A stretch of DNA of 40,883 nt from an uncultured Clostridia bacterium (GTDB lineage Bacteria > Bacillota > Clostridia > UMGS1883): contig CANQRB010000014.1 of NCBI GenBank assembly GCA_947626145.1, forward strand, positions 1 through 40,883, in the 5' to 3' direction. This document shows positions 16,111 to 24,831 of the stretch, piece after piece. The notes beneath the pieces are model-generated. The model worked only from the letters and a program-made list of their open reading frames with translations, was not told the origin of the DNA and did no database searches. Every line of letters starts with the position of its first letter. The stretch's first letter is position 1. Both the position numbers and the translations under genes were made by a program.

Positions 16111-17574
16111 ATGACCGAAATAACGACAATGACCGTCAGGGAGCTGAGCCGGGCGATGGAGACCGGACAGCTCACCTCCGAGGAGATAACCCGGAGCTAT
16201 CTGACCGCTATAGATGAAAACGATGAAAAGGTTAATGGCTACATAACCGTCACTCCCGAGGCCGCTCTTGAGGCCGCCCGGGCCGCCGACGGAGCCCGCC
16301 GGGAGGGGAAAAAGGCCCCTCTCCTGGGCGTGCCCGCCGCCATCAAGGACAATATTTGCACCAAGGGGCTCAAAACCACCTGTGCATCGAAGATGCTGGG
16401 CAATTTCGTGCCCCCCTATGACGCCACCGTCATGGAAAAGCTCAACGCCCAAACCGTGCCCGTGCTTGGCAAGGTGAACATGGACGAGTTCGCCATGGGC
16501 TCCTCCACCGAGAACAGCGCCTTTAAGATAACTCACAACCCCCGCAATACCGATCGGGTGCCCGGCGGCAGCAGCGGCGGCAGCGCCGCCGTTGTGGCGG
16601 CCAACGAGGCCCCCTTCGCCCTTGGCAGCGACACCGGCGGCAGCATCCGCCAGCCCGCGGCTTTCTGCGGCGTCGTGGGAATGAAGCCCACCTACGGACG
16701 GGTGTCCCGCTACGGCCTTGTGGCCTTCGCCTCGTCCCTTGACCAGATAGGCCCACTGACCAAGAACGTTGAGGACAACGCCCTTGTGCTCAATGCCATC
16801 GCCGGTTACGACCGGAGGGACGCCACCAGCGTGGACAACGGGTACCCCGACTTTACCTCTCAGATAGGACGGGACGTGAAGGGCCTTAAGATCGGCCTTT
16901 TGAAGCAGTCCTTCGGTCAGGGCATCAGCGGCGAGGTCAAGTCCTCGGTGCTGAACGCCGCCCACACCTTTGAAAAGCTGGGAGCGGAAATAGTCGAGCT
17001 GTCCATGCCCTCTCTGGAAAAGGCCCTGCCCGCCTACTATGTTATCAGCTCCGCCGAGGCCTCCAGCAATCTGGCCCGGTTCGACGGAGTGCGCTACGGC
17101 TACCGCAGCGAGAATTACAACGACATCACCGAGCTGTACCAAAACAGCCGCAGCGAGGGCTTCGGCCCCGAGGTCAAGCGCCGCATAATGCTGGGCACCT
17201 TCGCCCTGAGCAGCGGCTATTACGACGCCTATTACAAAAAGGCCCTCCAGATGCGTACCATAATTATGAAGGAGTACGAGCGCGTCTTTGAGAGCTGCGA
17301 CGTCATACTTTCGCCCGTGGCCCCCACCGTGGCCTACAAAATAGGCGAAAAGTCCCAGAATCCGCTGGAAATGTACCTGGGCGACATCTACACCGTTCCG
17401 GTGAACATCGGCGGCATACCCTCCCTGTCCCTGCCCTGCGGCAGCGATTCCGACGGCCTTCCCATCGGAATGCAGCTCATGGGCCGTCACTTCGACGAGG
17501 TGACGCTTTACCGCGCCGGCGCGGCCTTCGAAGCCGAAAACGGCGCCTACCATCTGGAAAGGGGGGCCTTCTGA
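16111..17574 (+). CDS. gatA: Asp/Glu-tRNA amidotransferase subunit A
   Basis: 487 residues. GatA is the amidase-signature subunit that frees ammonia from glutamine (or asparagine) for GatB. The Ser-cisSer-Lys triad is intact as Lys79 (AAIKDN), Ser154 (GGSSGGS) and Ser178 ([11 protein letters not shown]), at the standard positions. The ribosome site is AGGAGG. It lies 11 bases after the aspS-gatC fusion and overlaps gatB by one base (TGATG), which points to translational coupling. Nothing unusual was seen. Confidence 0.98.
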   Translation: MTEITTMTVRELSRAMETGQLTSEEITRSYLTAIDENDEKVNGYITVTPEAALEAARAADGARREGKKAPLLGVPAAIKDNICTKGLKTTCASKMLGNFVPPYDATVMEKLNAQTVPVLGKVNMDEFAMGSSTENSAFKITHNPRNTDRVPGGSSGGSAAVVAANEAPFALGSDTGGSIRQPAAFCGVVGMKPTYGRVSRYGLVAFASSLDQIGPLTKNVEDNALVLNAIAGYDRRDATSVDNGYPDFTSQIGRDVKGLKIGLLKQSFGQGISGEVKSSVLNAAHTFEKLGAEIVELSMPSLEKALPAYYVISSAEASSNLARFDGVRYGYRSENYNDITELYQNSRSEGFGPEVKRRIMLGTFALSSGYYDAYYKKALQMRTIIMKEYERVFESCDVILSPVAPTVAYKIGEKSQNPLEMYLGDIYTVPVNIGGIPSLSLPCGSDSDGLPIGMQLMGRHFDEVTLYRAGAAFEAENGAYHLERGAF

Positions 17575-19007
17575 TGACATACAAGGGCTACGAAATGGTC
17601 ATAGGTCTGGAGACCCATGTGGAGCTCAAGACCGACACCAAAATATTCTGCTCCTGCCCCACCACCTTCGGGGCGGAGCCAAACACCCACGTCTGCCCGG
17701 TGTGCATGGGCTACCCCGGCACCCTGCCCGTGCTCAACGGCAAGGTGGTGGAATACGCCGTCAAGGCCGGTATGGCCACCAACTGCACCATCGCCCGGTA
17801 TTCCAAGGAGGATCGGAAGAATTACTTCTACCCCGACCTGCCCAAGGCCTATCAGATCTCCCAGTATGACCTGCCCCTGTGCGCGCACGGCTGGCTGGAC
17901 ATCGAGAGCGAGACCGGCACGAAGCGCATCGGCATCACCCGCATCCACATCGAGGAGGACGCCGGCAAGCTGGTTCACGACGATGAGCACGGCACCCTCA
18001 TTGACTGCAACCGCTGCGGTGTGCCCCTTATCGAGATAGTTTCCGAGCCTGATATGCGCTCCGCCGAGGAGGCCGTGGCCTACCTCCGCAAGCTGAGGGC
18101 CATCATACTCTACACCGGCGTTTCCGACTGCAAGATGCAGGAGGGCTCCCTCCGCTGCGACGTGAACCTTTCCGTCCGGAAGGTGGGCGAGACGGAGTTC
18201 GGCACGAGAACCGAAATGAAGAACCTCAACTCCTTCCAGTTCATCGCCAAGGCCATCGAGTACGAGTTCAAGCGTCAGGTGGACGCCATCGAGAAGGGCG
18301 AGACCATAATTCAGGAGACCCGCCGCTTCGATTCCGTCACCGGCAAGACCTTCGCCATGCGCTCCAAGGAAGACGCCAACGATTACCGCTATTTCCCCGA
18401 CCCCGACCTGCCCCCCATCGTCATGAGCGAGGAGGAGCTGGAGCGGCTCAGGAGCGAGATCCCCGTCCTGCCCGACCAGCGCAAGCGGGAATATGTGGAA
18501 AAGTACGGCCTCAGCCCCTATAACGGCGAGCAGCTCACCGCTCAGGTGGAGATAGCCGACTACTTCGAGGCCGGGGCGAAGCTGACCGCCCACCCCAAGA
18601 CTCTGGGCAATCTCATAATCTCCGAAATTTTCCGTCTGCTGCCCCAGGACAGCATAAATATACCCATCTCCGCCGCCAATATGGCGAAAATTGCCGATAT
18701 GTACGGCGACGGCCTCATCAACAGCGGCACCGCCAAAAAGCTGGTGTCCCGCCTTTGGGAGAAGGACGCCGACCCCGCCGAGATCGTGGAGCGGGAGGGC
18801 CTTGGTCAGATAAACGACCGTGAGACTCTTGCCGCCGTCATCGCCGAGGTCATCGCCAAAAACCCCAAGAGCGTCGAGGACTTCCGCAAGGGTAAGCTTC
18901 AGGCCGTCAAGGCCCTTATGGGTCAGGCCATGGGAAAAACCGGCGGCCGGGGCAATCCGAATATGATACAGGAAATTCTGGACGCCGAGCTGGAAAAGCT
19001 GAGATAA
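17574..19007 (+). CDS. gatB: Asp/Glu-tRNA amidotransferase subunit B
   Basis: 477 residues, full length. GatB binds the misacylated tRNA and carries out the ATP-dependent transamidation. The N-terminal cradle has the MVIGLETHVEL strand and the zinc cysteines C26, C28, C41, C44 (CSC and CPVC). The core has DVNLSVRK and MKNLNSF; the C-terminal helical and YqeY-like tail domains run to the end (GGRGNPNMIQEILDAELEKL). It is the last gene of the aspS-gatC/gatA/gatB operon; no strong terminator follows before the next promoter at 19104. Confidence 0.98.
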   Translation: MTYKGYEMVIGLETHVELKTDTKIFCSCPTTFGAEPNTHVCPVCMGYPGTLPVLNGKVVEYAVKAGMATNCTIARYSKEDRKNYFYPDLPKAYQISQYDLPLCAHGWLDIESETGTKRIGITRIHIEEDAGKLVHDDEHGTLIDCNRCGVPLIEIVSEPDMRSAEEAVAYLRKLRAIILYTGVSDCKMQEGSLRCDVNLSVRKVGETEFGTRTEMKNLNSFQFIAKAIEYEFKRQVDAIEKGETIIQETRRFDSVTGKTFAMRSKEDANDYRYFPDPDLPPIVMSEEELERLRSEIPVLPDQRKREYVEKYGLSPYNGEQLTAQVEIADYFEAGAKLTAHPKTLGNLIISEIFRLLPQDSINIPISAANMAKIADMYGDGLINSGTAKKLVSRLWEKDADPAEIVEREGLGQINDRETLAAVIAEVIAKNPKSVEDFRKGKLQAVKALMGQAMGKTGGRGNPNMIQEILDAELEKLR

Positions 19008-19103
19008 ACCGAAAAATTATCAAAAAATATCAAAACCCCTCCGAATTATTGGAAGATATGCGAAAATTTGTATAGCTTCCAGTAAAATAATCGGGGGGGG
19101 GTA

Positions 19104-19132
19104 TTGACTAATTACCTTTAATGTGATATAAT
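19104..19132 (+). promoter_or_regulatory. Promoter of the sugar transferase gene
   Basis: TTGACT (19104-19109), a 17-base spacer and TATAAT (19127-19132) with an extended TGA. A run of nine G lies just upstream (19093-19101). Confidence 0.85.
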
Positions 19133-19213
19133 CTGTTTGTAACAGGTCTTTTTGTGACGTATTTTGATGTTTTTCGATATATCCCAAAATCCCAAAGAGG
19201 GGAGGTCGCCGGT

Positions 19214-19915
19214 ATGATGCCGGAAGTAAATACAGCTTTTTTGGACGGCGGAGCGGAAACCGTCGCCGCGCCGAGAAGGCTGCTGAGCCGGGACGAAGTG
19301 AAAAAAAGCCTGGTGTATCTGGCGGTTAAGCGCCTGTTTGATATAGCGGCCTCTTTTTTGGGGCTTGTGTGTTTGAGTCCGCTTTTTGCCGTGGTGGCGC
19401 TGGCGATCTTCATTGACGACCCCCATGGCAGCCCCTTCTATTCTCAGGAGAGGGTCGGCCGGGGCGGACGGATATTCCGGTTCTGGAAGTTCCGCTCCAT
19501 GGTGGTCAACGCCGATGAGCTGCGGGAGGAGCTGGAAAAGGACAACGAAAAGGACGGCCCCGTGTTTAAGATAAAGGACGATCCGAGAATAACGAGGGTC
19601 GGCCGGTTCATCCGCCGCACCTCCATTGACGAGCTGCCCCAGCTGTGGAACGTGCTCAGGGGCGACATGAGCATAGTGGGCCCCAGACCCCCGCTCCCCG
19701 GCGAGGTGGCAAAATATGACGACTACGAAAATCAGCGCCTTACGGTGACCCCGGGCCTGACCTGCTACTGGCAGGCCTGCAAGTGCCGTGACGACGTTGG
19801 CTTTGACGACTGGGTGGACATGGACGTCCAATACATACGGGACAGGAGCTTTTTGGTGGACTTAAAGCTCATTTTCCGTACGGTGGGCGTGGTCTTTACC
19901 GGACAGGGCAGCTGA
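19214..19915 (+). CDS. Undecaprenyl-phosphate sugar phosphotransferase (bacterial sugar transferase)
   Basis: 233 residues from the ATG at 19214, which has a GGGGAGG ribosome site; an in-frame ATG at 19154 lacks one. This is a monotopic phosphoglycosyl transferase of the WcaJ/PglC class, which starts exopolysaccharide or glycan synthesis by moving a sugar-phosphate to undecaprenyl phosphate. One membrane helix/re-entrant segment lies at about 37-62 (KRLFDIAASFLGLVCLSPLF). The core motifs are QERVGRGGRIFRFWKFRSM, DDPRITRVGRFIRRTSIDEL and the MSIVGPRPPLPGE block. It lacks the four-helix N-terminus of long WcaJ forms. It stands alone: no glycosyltransferase or flippase genes are next to it. Confidence 0.93.
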   Translation: MMPEVNTAFLDGGAETVAAPRRLLSRDEVKKSLVYLAVKRLFDIAASFLGLVCLSPLFAVVALAIFIDDPHGSPFYSQERVGRGGRIFRFWKFRSMVVNADELREELEKDNEKDGPVFKIKDDPRITRVGRFIRRTSIDELPQLWNVLRGDMSIVGPRPPLPGEVAKYDDYENQRLTVTPGLTCYWQACKCRDDVGFDDWVDMDVQYIRDRSFLVDLKLIFRTVGVVFTGQGS

Positions 19916-20062
19916 TATGATGGTATTTGTTTAAAACGTGGAAAAGCTTTCCCACTTGATGGGACAGATATTGTTTGACGGCGGCACGAAGCGCCTGATA
20001 CGGTAGGGCGCGACGACTCGGCGCGCCGCTGAACAAATTAATGTTAACAATGACAGACGACG

Positions 20063-20223
20063 CAAAAGCCTTCCCCTTTGAGGGGAAGGGGGACCGCTTG
20101 CGGTGGATGAGGTGTAGGATGCGAGGCATCCGTTAAAAATACATACGCTTATAATAACGCCGCCCGGCGGCTACACCTCATCAGTCGGCTCACGCCGACA
20201 GCTTCCCCTCGAGGGGAAGCCTT
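20063..20223 (-). repeat. Dispersed hairpin-rich repeat C, copy 1 (161 bp)
   Basis: The outer arms are palindromic CTTCCCCTCGAGGGGAAG-type units; next inside are small GTCGGC/GCCGAC-type hairpins and a GATGAGGTGTA / TACACCTCATC pair. It is the reverse complement counterpart of the element at 29957-30108. Confidence 0.85.
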
Positions 20224-20389
20224 GACATAACCTGTCATATTTACCGTAAACCAACGCGGCGGCGCGCCGGGGTCGTCGCGCCCTACCGGATATTTGTCAT
20301 GTATACTTATGTGTTGCTTTACGTTAACAATGATAAATAGGTATGGTTCCCAATTACCCAATGGCGTTTAGTTTTTTTACACACTCGTG

Positions 20390-20412
20390 CCGGACTGCCC
20401 AGTCCGGTTTTT
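20390..20412 (+). terminator. Terminator upstream of the thyA-folA operon
   Basis: Stem CCGGACT / AGTCCGG with loop GCCC, then TTTTT. It would stop readthrough from the sugar transferase side. Confidence 0.75.
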
Positions 20413-20446
20413 GATATTAATTAAGGATTAGTATTATAAAAAAAGA

Positions 20447-20475
20447 TTGACTAATGTCGAGAAATCTGGTAAAAT
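20447..20475 (+). promoter_or_regulatory. Promoter of the zinc-ribbon/thyA/folA operon
   Basis: TTGACT (20447-20452), a 17-base spacer, TAAAAT (20470-20475). Confidence 0.75.
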
Positions 20476-20552
20476 GTATATGATCGGGATTTGGCGGCGG
20501 GGCCAAAGCGTTCCGCCGCTGCTCCCTCATTAGTATTAAAGGATCTGATGTC

Positions 20553-21245
20553 ATGAAATGTCCGAGATGCGGCGGAGAGGCCGACGAAACAAAAAATTAC
20601 TGTCAGAACTGCGGGGCCGTCCTGCGCCAGCGGGACAATTCCAGCGACGACACCCTGCGCCTGCCTGATCTGAGCAACGTGCCCCTGAACACCCCCATGC
20701 GGAACGGCGACGGCGACCGGCGCCGTCGGGAGTCCGCCGGCGGTCGGGGCGGCGGTTCCGGCGCCCTGCGGGTGACCCTGCTCGTCTGTATTCTGGCCAT
20801 AGCCGCGGCGGCGGCGGTTTGTCTGGCCATGGCAGTTACCAGACGGGGCGAAGGTTCCCGGCCCGAGGAAGAACCCCAACAGACTCAGGACGGCGGCTAC
20901 GGCGGAGACTACTCCGACGAATATTACGACAACGATTACGACGGTTACACCGGGCCCCAACAGACGGAGGGCGATGAAAGCGGCGACGATACCGCCGAAA
21001 CGGACGGCGGCGATGCTGCCGACGAAAATACCGTGGACGGTGACACAACCGACGGCGAAGATGCCGACGGCGTGACCGACGATGAGACCGGCGGCGGAGA
21101 AGATAATTCCGGCGGCGATACCGCCGAACCGGACGACGGCGGCGGGGAGGCCGGTCTGCCCGAGGTGGTAGAGCCCGACCCCGAGCCCGCCGAGGTTCCC
21201 ACCATAGTAATTGAGCCGGAGGAATCCGGCGGCGCCGAGGAATAG
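20553..21245 (+). CDS. Zinc-ribbon single-pass membrane protein with long acidic tail
   Basis: 230 residues. The N-terminus is a zinc ribbon (CPRCGGEAD...CQNCG, four Cys at 3, 6, 18 and 21). An Arg-rich linker leads to one membrane helix (about 70-92, VTLLVCILAIAAAAAVCLAM). The remaining 140 residues are low-complexity Asp/Gly/Glu/Thr/Asp-Gly repeats, probably extracellular and flexible, ending in a Pro/Glu/Val segment. Proteins with a cytosolic zinc ribbon, one helix and a disordered outer part are common in Clostridia but have no agreed function. It is the first gene of a five-gene operon and lies 10 bases before thyA. Confidence 0.82.
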   Translation: MKCPRCGGEADETKNYCQNCGAVLRQRDNSSDDTLRLPDLSNVPLNTPMRNGDGDRRRRESAGGRGGGSGALRVTLLVCILAIAAAAAVCLAMAVTRRGEGSRPEEEPQQTQDGGYGGDYSDEYYDNDYDGYTGPQQTEGDESGDDTAETDGGDAADENTVDGDTTDGEDADGVTDDETGGGEDNSGGDTAEPDDGGGEAGLPEVVEPDPEPAEVPTIVIEPEESGGAEE

Positions 21246-21255
21246 GAGGCCCCTT

Positions 21256-22083
21256 ATGAGCTGCGCGGACAGAATTTTTATAGATAACTGCCGTGACATA
21301 CTGGAGCACGGCTTCAGCGACGAGGCTCTCCCCGTCCGGCCCCGATGGGAGGACGGCAGCCCCGCCCACACAATAAAGAAATTCGGCATCGTCAACCGCT
21401 ACGACCTGAGCCGGGAGTTTCCAATCATGACCCTGCGGCGGACGGCCCTCAAGACCTGCGTCAAGGAGCTTTTGTGGATATGGCAGCAAAAGAGCAGTAA
21501 TATCCGTGACCTTGACAGCCATATATGGGATCAGTGGGCCGACGAAAACGGCAGCATAGGCAAGGCCTACGGCTATCAGCTGGGGGTGAAGCACCACTAC
21601 CCCGAGGGGGACTTCGACCAGGTGGATCGGGTGCTCTACGACCTGAAGCACAACCCTCAGAGCCGTCGGATAATGACAAATATTTACAATCACCACGACC
21701 TGAGCGAGATGGCCCTCTATCCCTGCGCCTACAGCGTCACCTTCAACGTCAGCGGCGATACCCTCAACGCCATTCTCAACCAGCGTTCCCAGGATATGCT
21801 CACCGCCAACAACTGGAACGTCTGTCAGTACGCGGTGCTGGTGCATATGATGGCTCAGGTCAGCGGCCTTAAGGTCGGAGAGCTGGTACACGTGATAGCC
21901 GACGCCCACATCTACGACCGGCACATTCCCTACGTGCGCCGGATGATGGAGCTGGAGCCATACGACGCGCCGGAGTTCACCCTCCGGCCCGAAACGGACT
22001 TTTACGCCTACACCAAGGACAGCGTGGAGCTGAAGGGCTACCGTTACCACGGGTTCGACGCCAAAATACCCGTTGCGGAATAG
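21256..22083 (+). CDS. thyA: Thymidylate synthase (ThyA, Bacillus/phage phi3T type)
   Basis: 275 residues from the ATG at 21256, which follows an AGGAGG site; an upstream in-frame ATG overlaps the previous gene and lacks one. It methylates dUMP to dTMP using methylene-tetrahydrofolate. The catalytic Cys157 lies in ALYPCAYSV. The KELLWIWQ, IWDQWAD, GKAYGYQLG and ADAHIYDRHIP segments match the B. subtilis ThyA branch rather than the E. coli type; the usual QRS(A)D motif reads QRSQDML. Cofactor recycling needs the DHFR encoded next (11 bases on). Confidence 0.95.
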   Translation: MSCADRIFIDNCRDILEHGFSDEALPVRPRWEDGSPAHTIKKFGIVNRYDLSREFPIMTLRRTALKTCVKELLWIWQQKSSNIRDLDSHIWDQWADENGSIGKAYGYQLGVKHHYPEGDFDQVDRVLYDLKHNPQSRRIMTNIYNHHDLSEMALYPCAYSVTFNVSGDTLNAILNQRSQDMLTANNWNVCQYAVLVHMMAQVSGLKVGELVHVIADAHIYDRHIPYVRRMMELEPYDAPEFTLRPETDFYAYTKDSVELKGYRYHGFDAKIPVAE

Positions 22084-22094
22084 GGGAGTTTTAC

Positions 22095-22580
22095 ATGAAA
22101 GCGATAGCGGCGGTTGACAAAAACTGGGGAATAGGCCGCGGGGGCGGCCTGCTCTTCCGCATACCGGCGGACATGAGGTTTTTCCGCGAAACAACTAAGG
22201 GGGCGGCGGTGATAATGGGCCGCAAAACGCTGGAGTCCTTCCCCGGCGGAAAGCCCCTCCCCGGGCGGCTGAACATTGTGCTTACCCGGGATCCGGACTA
22301 CGCTCCGGAGGGGGTCACCGTTGTTCACGGCCCCGCCGAGGCCGAAAAGACCGCCTTGGACAGCGGCCGGCCCGTGTTCATCATCGGCGGCGGCGAGATC
22401 TACGCCCTCATGCTGGACAGGTGCGACGAGTGCCTGATAACAAAGGTGGACGCCAACGCCGGAGCCGACGCCTTTTTCCCCGACCTTGACGGGGCCGTCG
22501 GCTGGTACTTGGCCGAGGAGGGCGAAGAGACGGAGGACAACGGATACAGGTTCCGATTTACAACTTACAGAAGGAAGTAA
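22095..22580 (+). CDS. folA: Dihydrofolate reductase
   Basis: 161 residues, the normal length. It reduces dihydrofolate to tetrahydrofolate with NADPH, completing the cycle with ThyA upstream. Seen motifs: IAAVDKNWGIGR (Met20-loop region), the PADMRFFRETT helix, IMGRKTLES, and the FIIGGGEIYALML nucleotide-binding turn. An unusual point is the Gly-rich GRGGGLLFRIP where most DHFRs have a G.L.W.IP motif: Trp of the loop is Phe here. It sits between thyA and a flavin reductase (4-base gap). Confidence 0.95.
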   Translation: MKAIAAVDKNWGIGRGGGLLFRIPADMRFFRETTKGAAVIMGRKTLESFPGGKPLPGRLNIVLTRDPDYAPEGVTVVHGPAEAEKTALDSGRPVFIIGGGEIYALMLDRCDECLITKVDANAGADAFFPDLDGAVGWYLAEEGEETEDNGYRFRFTTYRRK

Positions 22581-22584
22581 CGTT

Positions 22585-23151
22585 ATGTCAAAAATCACCT
22601 GGAAGGGCGGCACCCTGCTGGCTCCGGTGCCTCCGGCGCTGGTGTCCTGCGCCCACAACGGCCGGGACAATCTGATAACCGCGGCATGGACCGGCATTGT
22701 CAATTCCGAGCCGCCAAAGACCTATATCTCCCTGCGGCCGGAGCGGTTTTCCTACAATATAATAAAGGAGAGCGGGGAGTTCGTCATAAATCTGCCCTCC
22801 TCTCACATAATACGCTCCATTGACTTCTGCGGCTGCCGCAGCGGGCGGGAGCTGGACAAATTCGCCGCCTGCGGCCTCACCCGGGAGCCGGCCTCGAAGG
22901 TGGGCTGTCCCCTTGTGGCCGAAAGCCCCGTCAGTCTCGAGTGCAAAGTCACAGACGTTGTCGAGCTGGGCAGCCACCATATGTTCCTGGCGGACATAGT
23001 GGCCGTGGACGTGGATGAACGGTACATTGACGAAAACGGCCGCCTGCGCATGGAGAAGTGCTCTCTGGCGGCTTATGTCCACGGGCAGTATTTCGCCCTG
23101 GGCAAGAAAATCGGTTCCTTCGGATATTCCGTGAAGAAACGCAAAAAATGA
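22585..23151 (+). CDS. Flavin reductase-like (FMN-binding split-barrel) protein
   Basis: 188 residues from ATG 22585 (AAGGAAG ribosome site, 4 bases after folA). The fold is the flavin reductase-like split beta barrel: TWKGGTLLAPVPPALVSC at the N-terminus, TAAWTGIVNSEPP and YISLRPERFSYNIIKE for FMN contact, and FVINLPS. Clostridial relatives are annotated as flavin reductase family or flavoredoxin. The physiological partner is unknown. Its place behind thyA-folA and before a GH13 amylase suggests plain co-transcription; a direct role in folate or thymidylate chemistry cannot be shown. Confidence 0.9.
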   Translation: MSKITWKGGTLLAPVPPALVSCAHNGRDNLITAAWTGIVNSEPPKTYISLRPERFSYNIIKESGEFVINLPSSHIIRSIDFCGCRSGRELDKFAACGLTREPASKVGCPLVAESPVSLECKVTDVVELGSHHMFLADIVAVDVDERYIDENGRLRMEKCSLAAYVHGQYFALGKKIGSFGYSVKKRKK

Positions 23152-23174
23152 GATAAGAAAGGAAATCATACATC

Positions 23175-24488
23175 ATGTGGGCTTATGAAAGCGTGTTTTA
23201 TCAGATATATCCCCTGGGTTTCTGCGGAGCGCCCCGGGAAAACGACGGCGTTACGGTGAACCGCATCGCCAAGGTCAGCGGCTGGCTCGACCACATAAAG
23301 GCCGCCGGGGCCAACGCCGTATATATGTCGCCTGTGTTCGAGAGCGACAGCCACGGCTACGACACCCGCGACTATTCCAAGATCGACTGCCGCCTTGGGT
23401 CTAACGCCGACTTTGCGGATATGTGCAAAAAGCTCCACGATAAGGGCCTCAAAATCGTGCTGGATGGGGTGTTCAACCACGTGGGCCGGGGTTTCTGGGC
23501 CTTTAAGGACGTGCGGGAAAAGAAGTGGGACAGCCCCTACAAGGACTGGTTCAATATCAGCTTCGGCGGCAACAGCCCCTACAATGACGGCTTCTGGTAC
23601 GAGGGCTGGGAGGGCCACTACGAGCTTGTTAAGCTCAACCTCCGCAACCCCGCCGTGGTGGAGCACATTTTCAGCCGCATCCGGGGCTGGGTGGAGGAGT
23701 TCGACATCGACGGCCTTCGGCTGGACGTGGCCTATCTGCTGGATCAGGACTTCATCCGTCAGCTCCGCTCCTTCTGCGACGGGCTTAAGCCCGAGTTCTT
23801 CCTTGTGGGCGAGATGATACACGGGGACTATAACCGGGTGGTGGGCGACGGCCTGCTCCACAGCTGCACCAACTACGAGTGCTACAAGGGCCTGTACAGC
23901 AGCTTTAATTCCATGAATATGTTCGAGATAATCCACTCCCTTAAAAACCAGTTCGGCCCGGAAAACTGGTGCCGCTACCGGAGCAAGAACCTGTTGTGCT
24001 TCGTGGACAATCACGATGTGACACGGGTGGCTTCCATACTCAATAACCCCAACCACCTGCCCCTGATCTACGGCCTGCTCTTCGCCATGCCCGGCATACC
24101 CTGCGTCTATTACGGCAGCGAGTGGGGCGCCGAGGCCAAAAAGACTCCCGGCAGCGACGACAACCTCCGTCCCTGCTTTGACGCGCCGGTGTTCAACGGT
24201 CTCACCCGGCAGATAGCCGCTTTTGCCAGGGCCCATCGGGAAAATCCCGAGCTTACCCGGGGCGACTTCAAGGATATAGTCCTCACCAACCGCCAGTGCA
24301 TCTTCCGCCGTCAGGCGGACGGACAGCGGATGTTCGTGGCGATCAACGCCGACGACAAGCCCTATGTGGCCCACTTTGACGCTCAGGCCGGCCGGGCCAT
24401 GAACGTCCTCACCGGCCAATGGCACGACTTCGGCGGCGGCAGCGAGCTTAAGCCCTACAGCGTGGAGTATTGGAAAATCGTGGACTGA
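23175..24488 (+). CDS. GH13 alpha-amylase family glycoside hydrolase
   Basis: 437 residues, no signal peptide, so an intracellular enzyme. Members of the closest GH13 groups hydrolyse maltodextrins or cyclodextrins. The (beta/alpha)8 barrel starts at once (VFYQIYPLGFCG). The conserved regions are present: GVFNHVG, GLRLDVAY with nucleophile Asp184, FLVGEMIHG with acid/base Glu213, and FVDNHDVTR with Asp281. No N-terminal starch-binding domain is present and the C-terminal beta domain is short. It is last in the operon, 23 bases after the flavin reductase. Eight bases after its stop codon a 330-bp inverted-repeat element begins. Confidence 0.95.
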   Translation: MWAYESVFYQIYPLGFCGAPRENDGVTVNRIAKVSGWLDHIKAAGANAVYMSPVFESDSHGYDTRDYSKIDCRLGSNADFADMCKKLHDKGLKIVLDGVFNHVGRGFWAFKDVREKKWDSPYKDWFNISFGGNSPYNDGFWYEGWEGHYELVKLNLRNPAVVEHIFSRIRGWVEEFDIDGLRLDVAYLLDQDFIRQLRSFCDGLKPEFFLVGEMIHGDYNRVVGDGLLHSCTNYECYKGLYSSFNSMNMFEIIHSLKNQFGPENWCRYRSKNLLCFVDNHDVTRVASILNNPNHLPLIYGLLFAMPGIPCVYYGSEWGAEAKKTPGSDDNLRPCFDAPVFNGLTRQIAAFARAHRENPELTRGDFKDIVLTNRQCIFRRQADGQRMFVAINADDKPYVAHFDAQAGRAMNVLTGQWHDFGGGSELKPYSVEYWKIVD

Positions 24489-24496
24489 GGCCTTTG

Positions 24497-24826
24497 GAAA
24501 ATTAGGAATTAGGAATACCGGCGGGGCAGTTACGGCGGTTGACGTATGTGTGCCGTAAATTAAATATGACAAAATATCCGGTAGGGCGCGACGGGGTCGT
24601 CGCGCCCTACCGGTATTTTATAAGGTGGAGCAGTGAAATTTGATTTACAATTTCGTTCGCCGTTGTCACCGTAAACGTTTGATGGCGGACGACCGATGGT
24701 CGCCTCTACGGAGTACAGGTTACATTACCGGTACAATCACGTCTAACAAGGTCACATTTACGGTACATATACGTAAAACGCTGTAACTGCCCCATCAATA
24801 TTCCTCATTCCTAATTCCTAATTTTC
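24497..24826. repeat. 330-bp inverted-repeat element D with nested repeats A and B
   Basis: The gene-free stretch 24489-24831 is almost wholly this element. Its ends are inverted copies of GAAAATTAGGAATTAGGAAT followed by a GGGGCAGTTAC block (24497-24533 and, reversed, about 24783-24826). Inside lie a perfect 16-bp-stem hairpin made from GCGC repeat A (24578-24593 and 24598-24613) and a copy of repeat B (24634-24709). It spans the convergent ends of the GH13 and amidase genes and may serve both as terminator. Confidence 0.8.
24578..24613. repeat. GCGC repeat A arranged as a perfect 16-bp hairpin
   Basis: Left arm CCGGTAGGGCGCGACG, loop GGGT, and a perfectly complementary right arm. A T-rich tract (TATTTTAT) follows on the plus strand, so it could act as a terminator for the thyA-folA operon. 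Confidence 0.85.
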
Positions 24827-24831
24827 TATTC

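Larger units (their letters stand above)
19916..20552. other. Gene-free stretch filled with dispersed repeats
   Basis: It contains a reverse copy of the GCGC repeat (20001-20031), a 161-bp hairpin-rich element (20063-20223), a further GCGC repeat (20250-20289), a terminator (20390-20412) and the promoter of the next operon (20447-20475). No gene is supported. Confidence 0.75.

Noticed and set aside
16069-17580. 503-codon open frame antisense to gatA
   Set aside because: gatA is complete with its catalytic triad; the antisense frame has no start signals or recognisable motifs.
19938-19955. Terminator after the sugar transferase gene
   Set aside because: GTGGAAAAGCTTTCCCAC is nearly palindromic but has no loop and no T-run; the real terminator candidate is at 20390.
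20836-22194. Open frame antisense to the zinc-ribbon gene and thyA
   Set aside because: Arg-rich low-complexity translation of an Asp/Gly repeat tract; no ribosome site.
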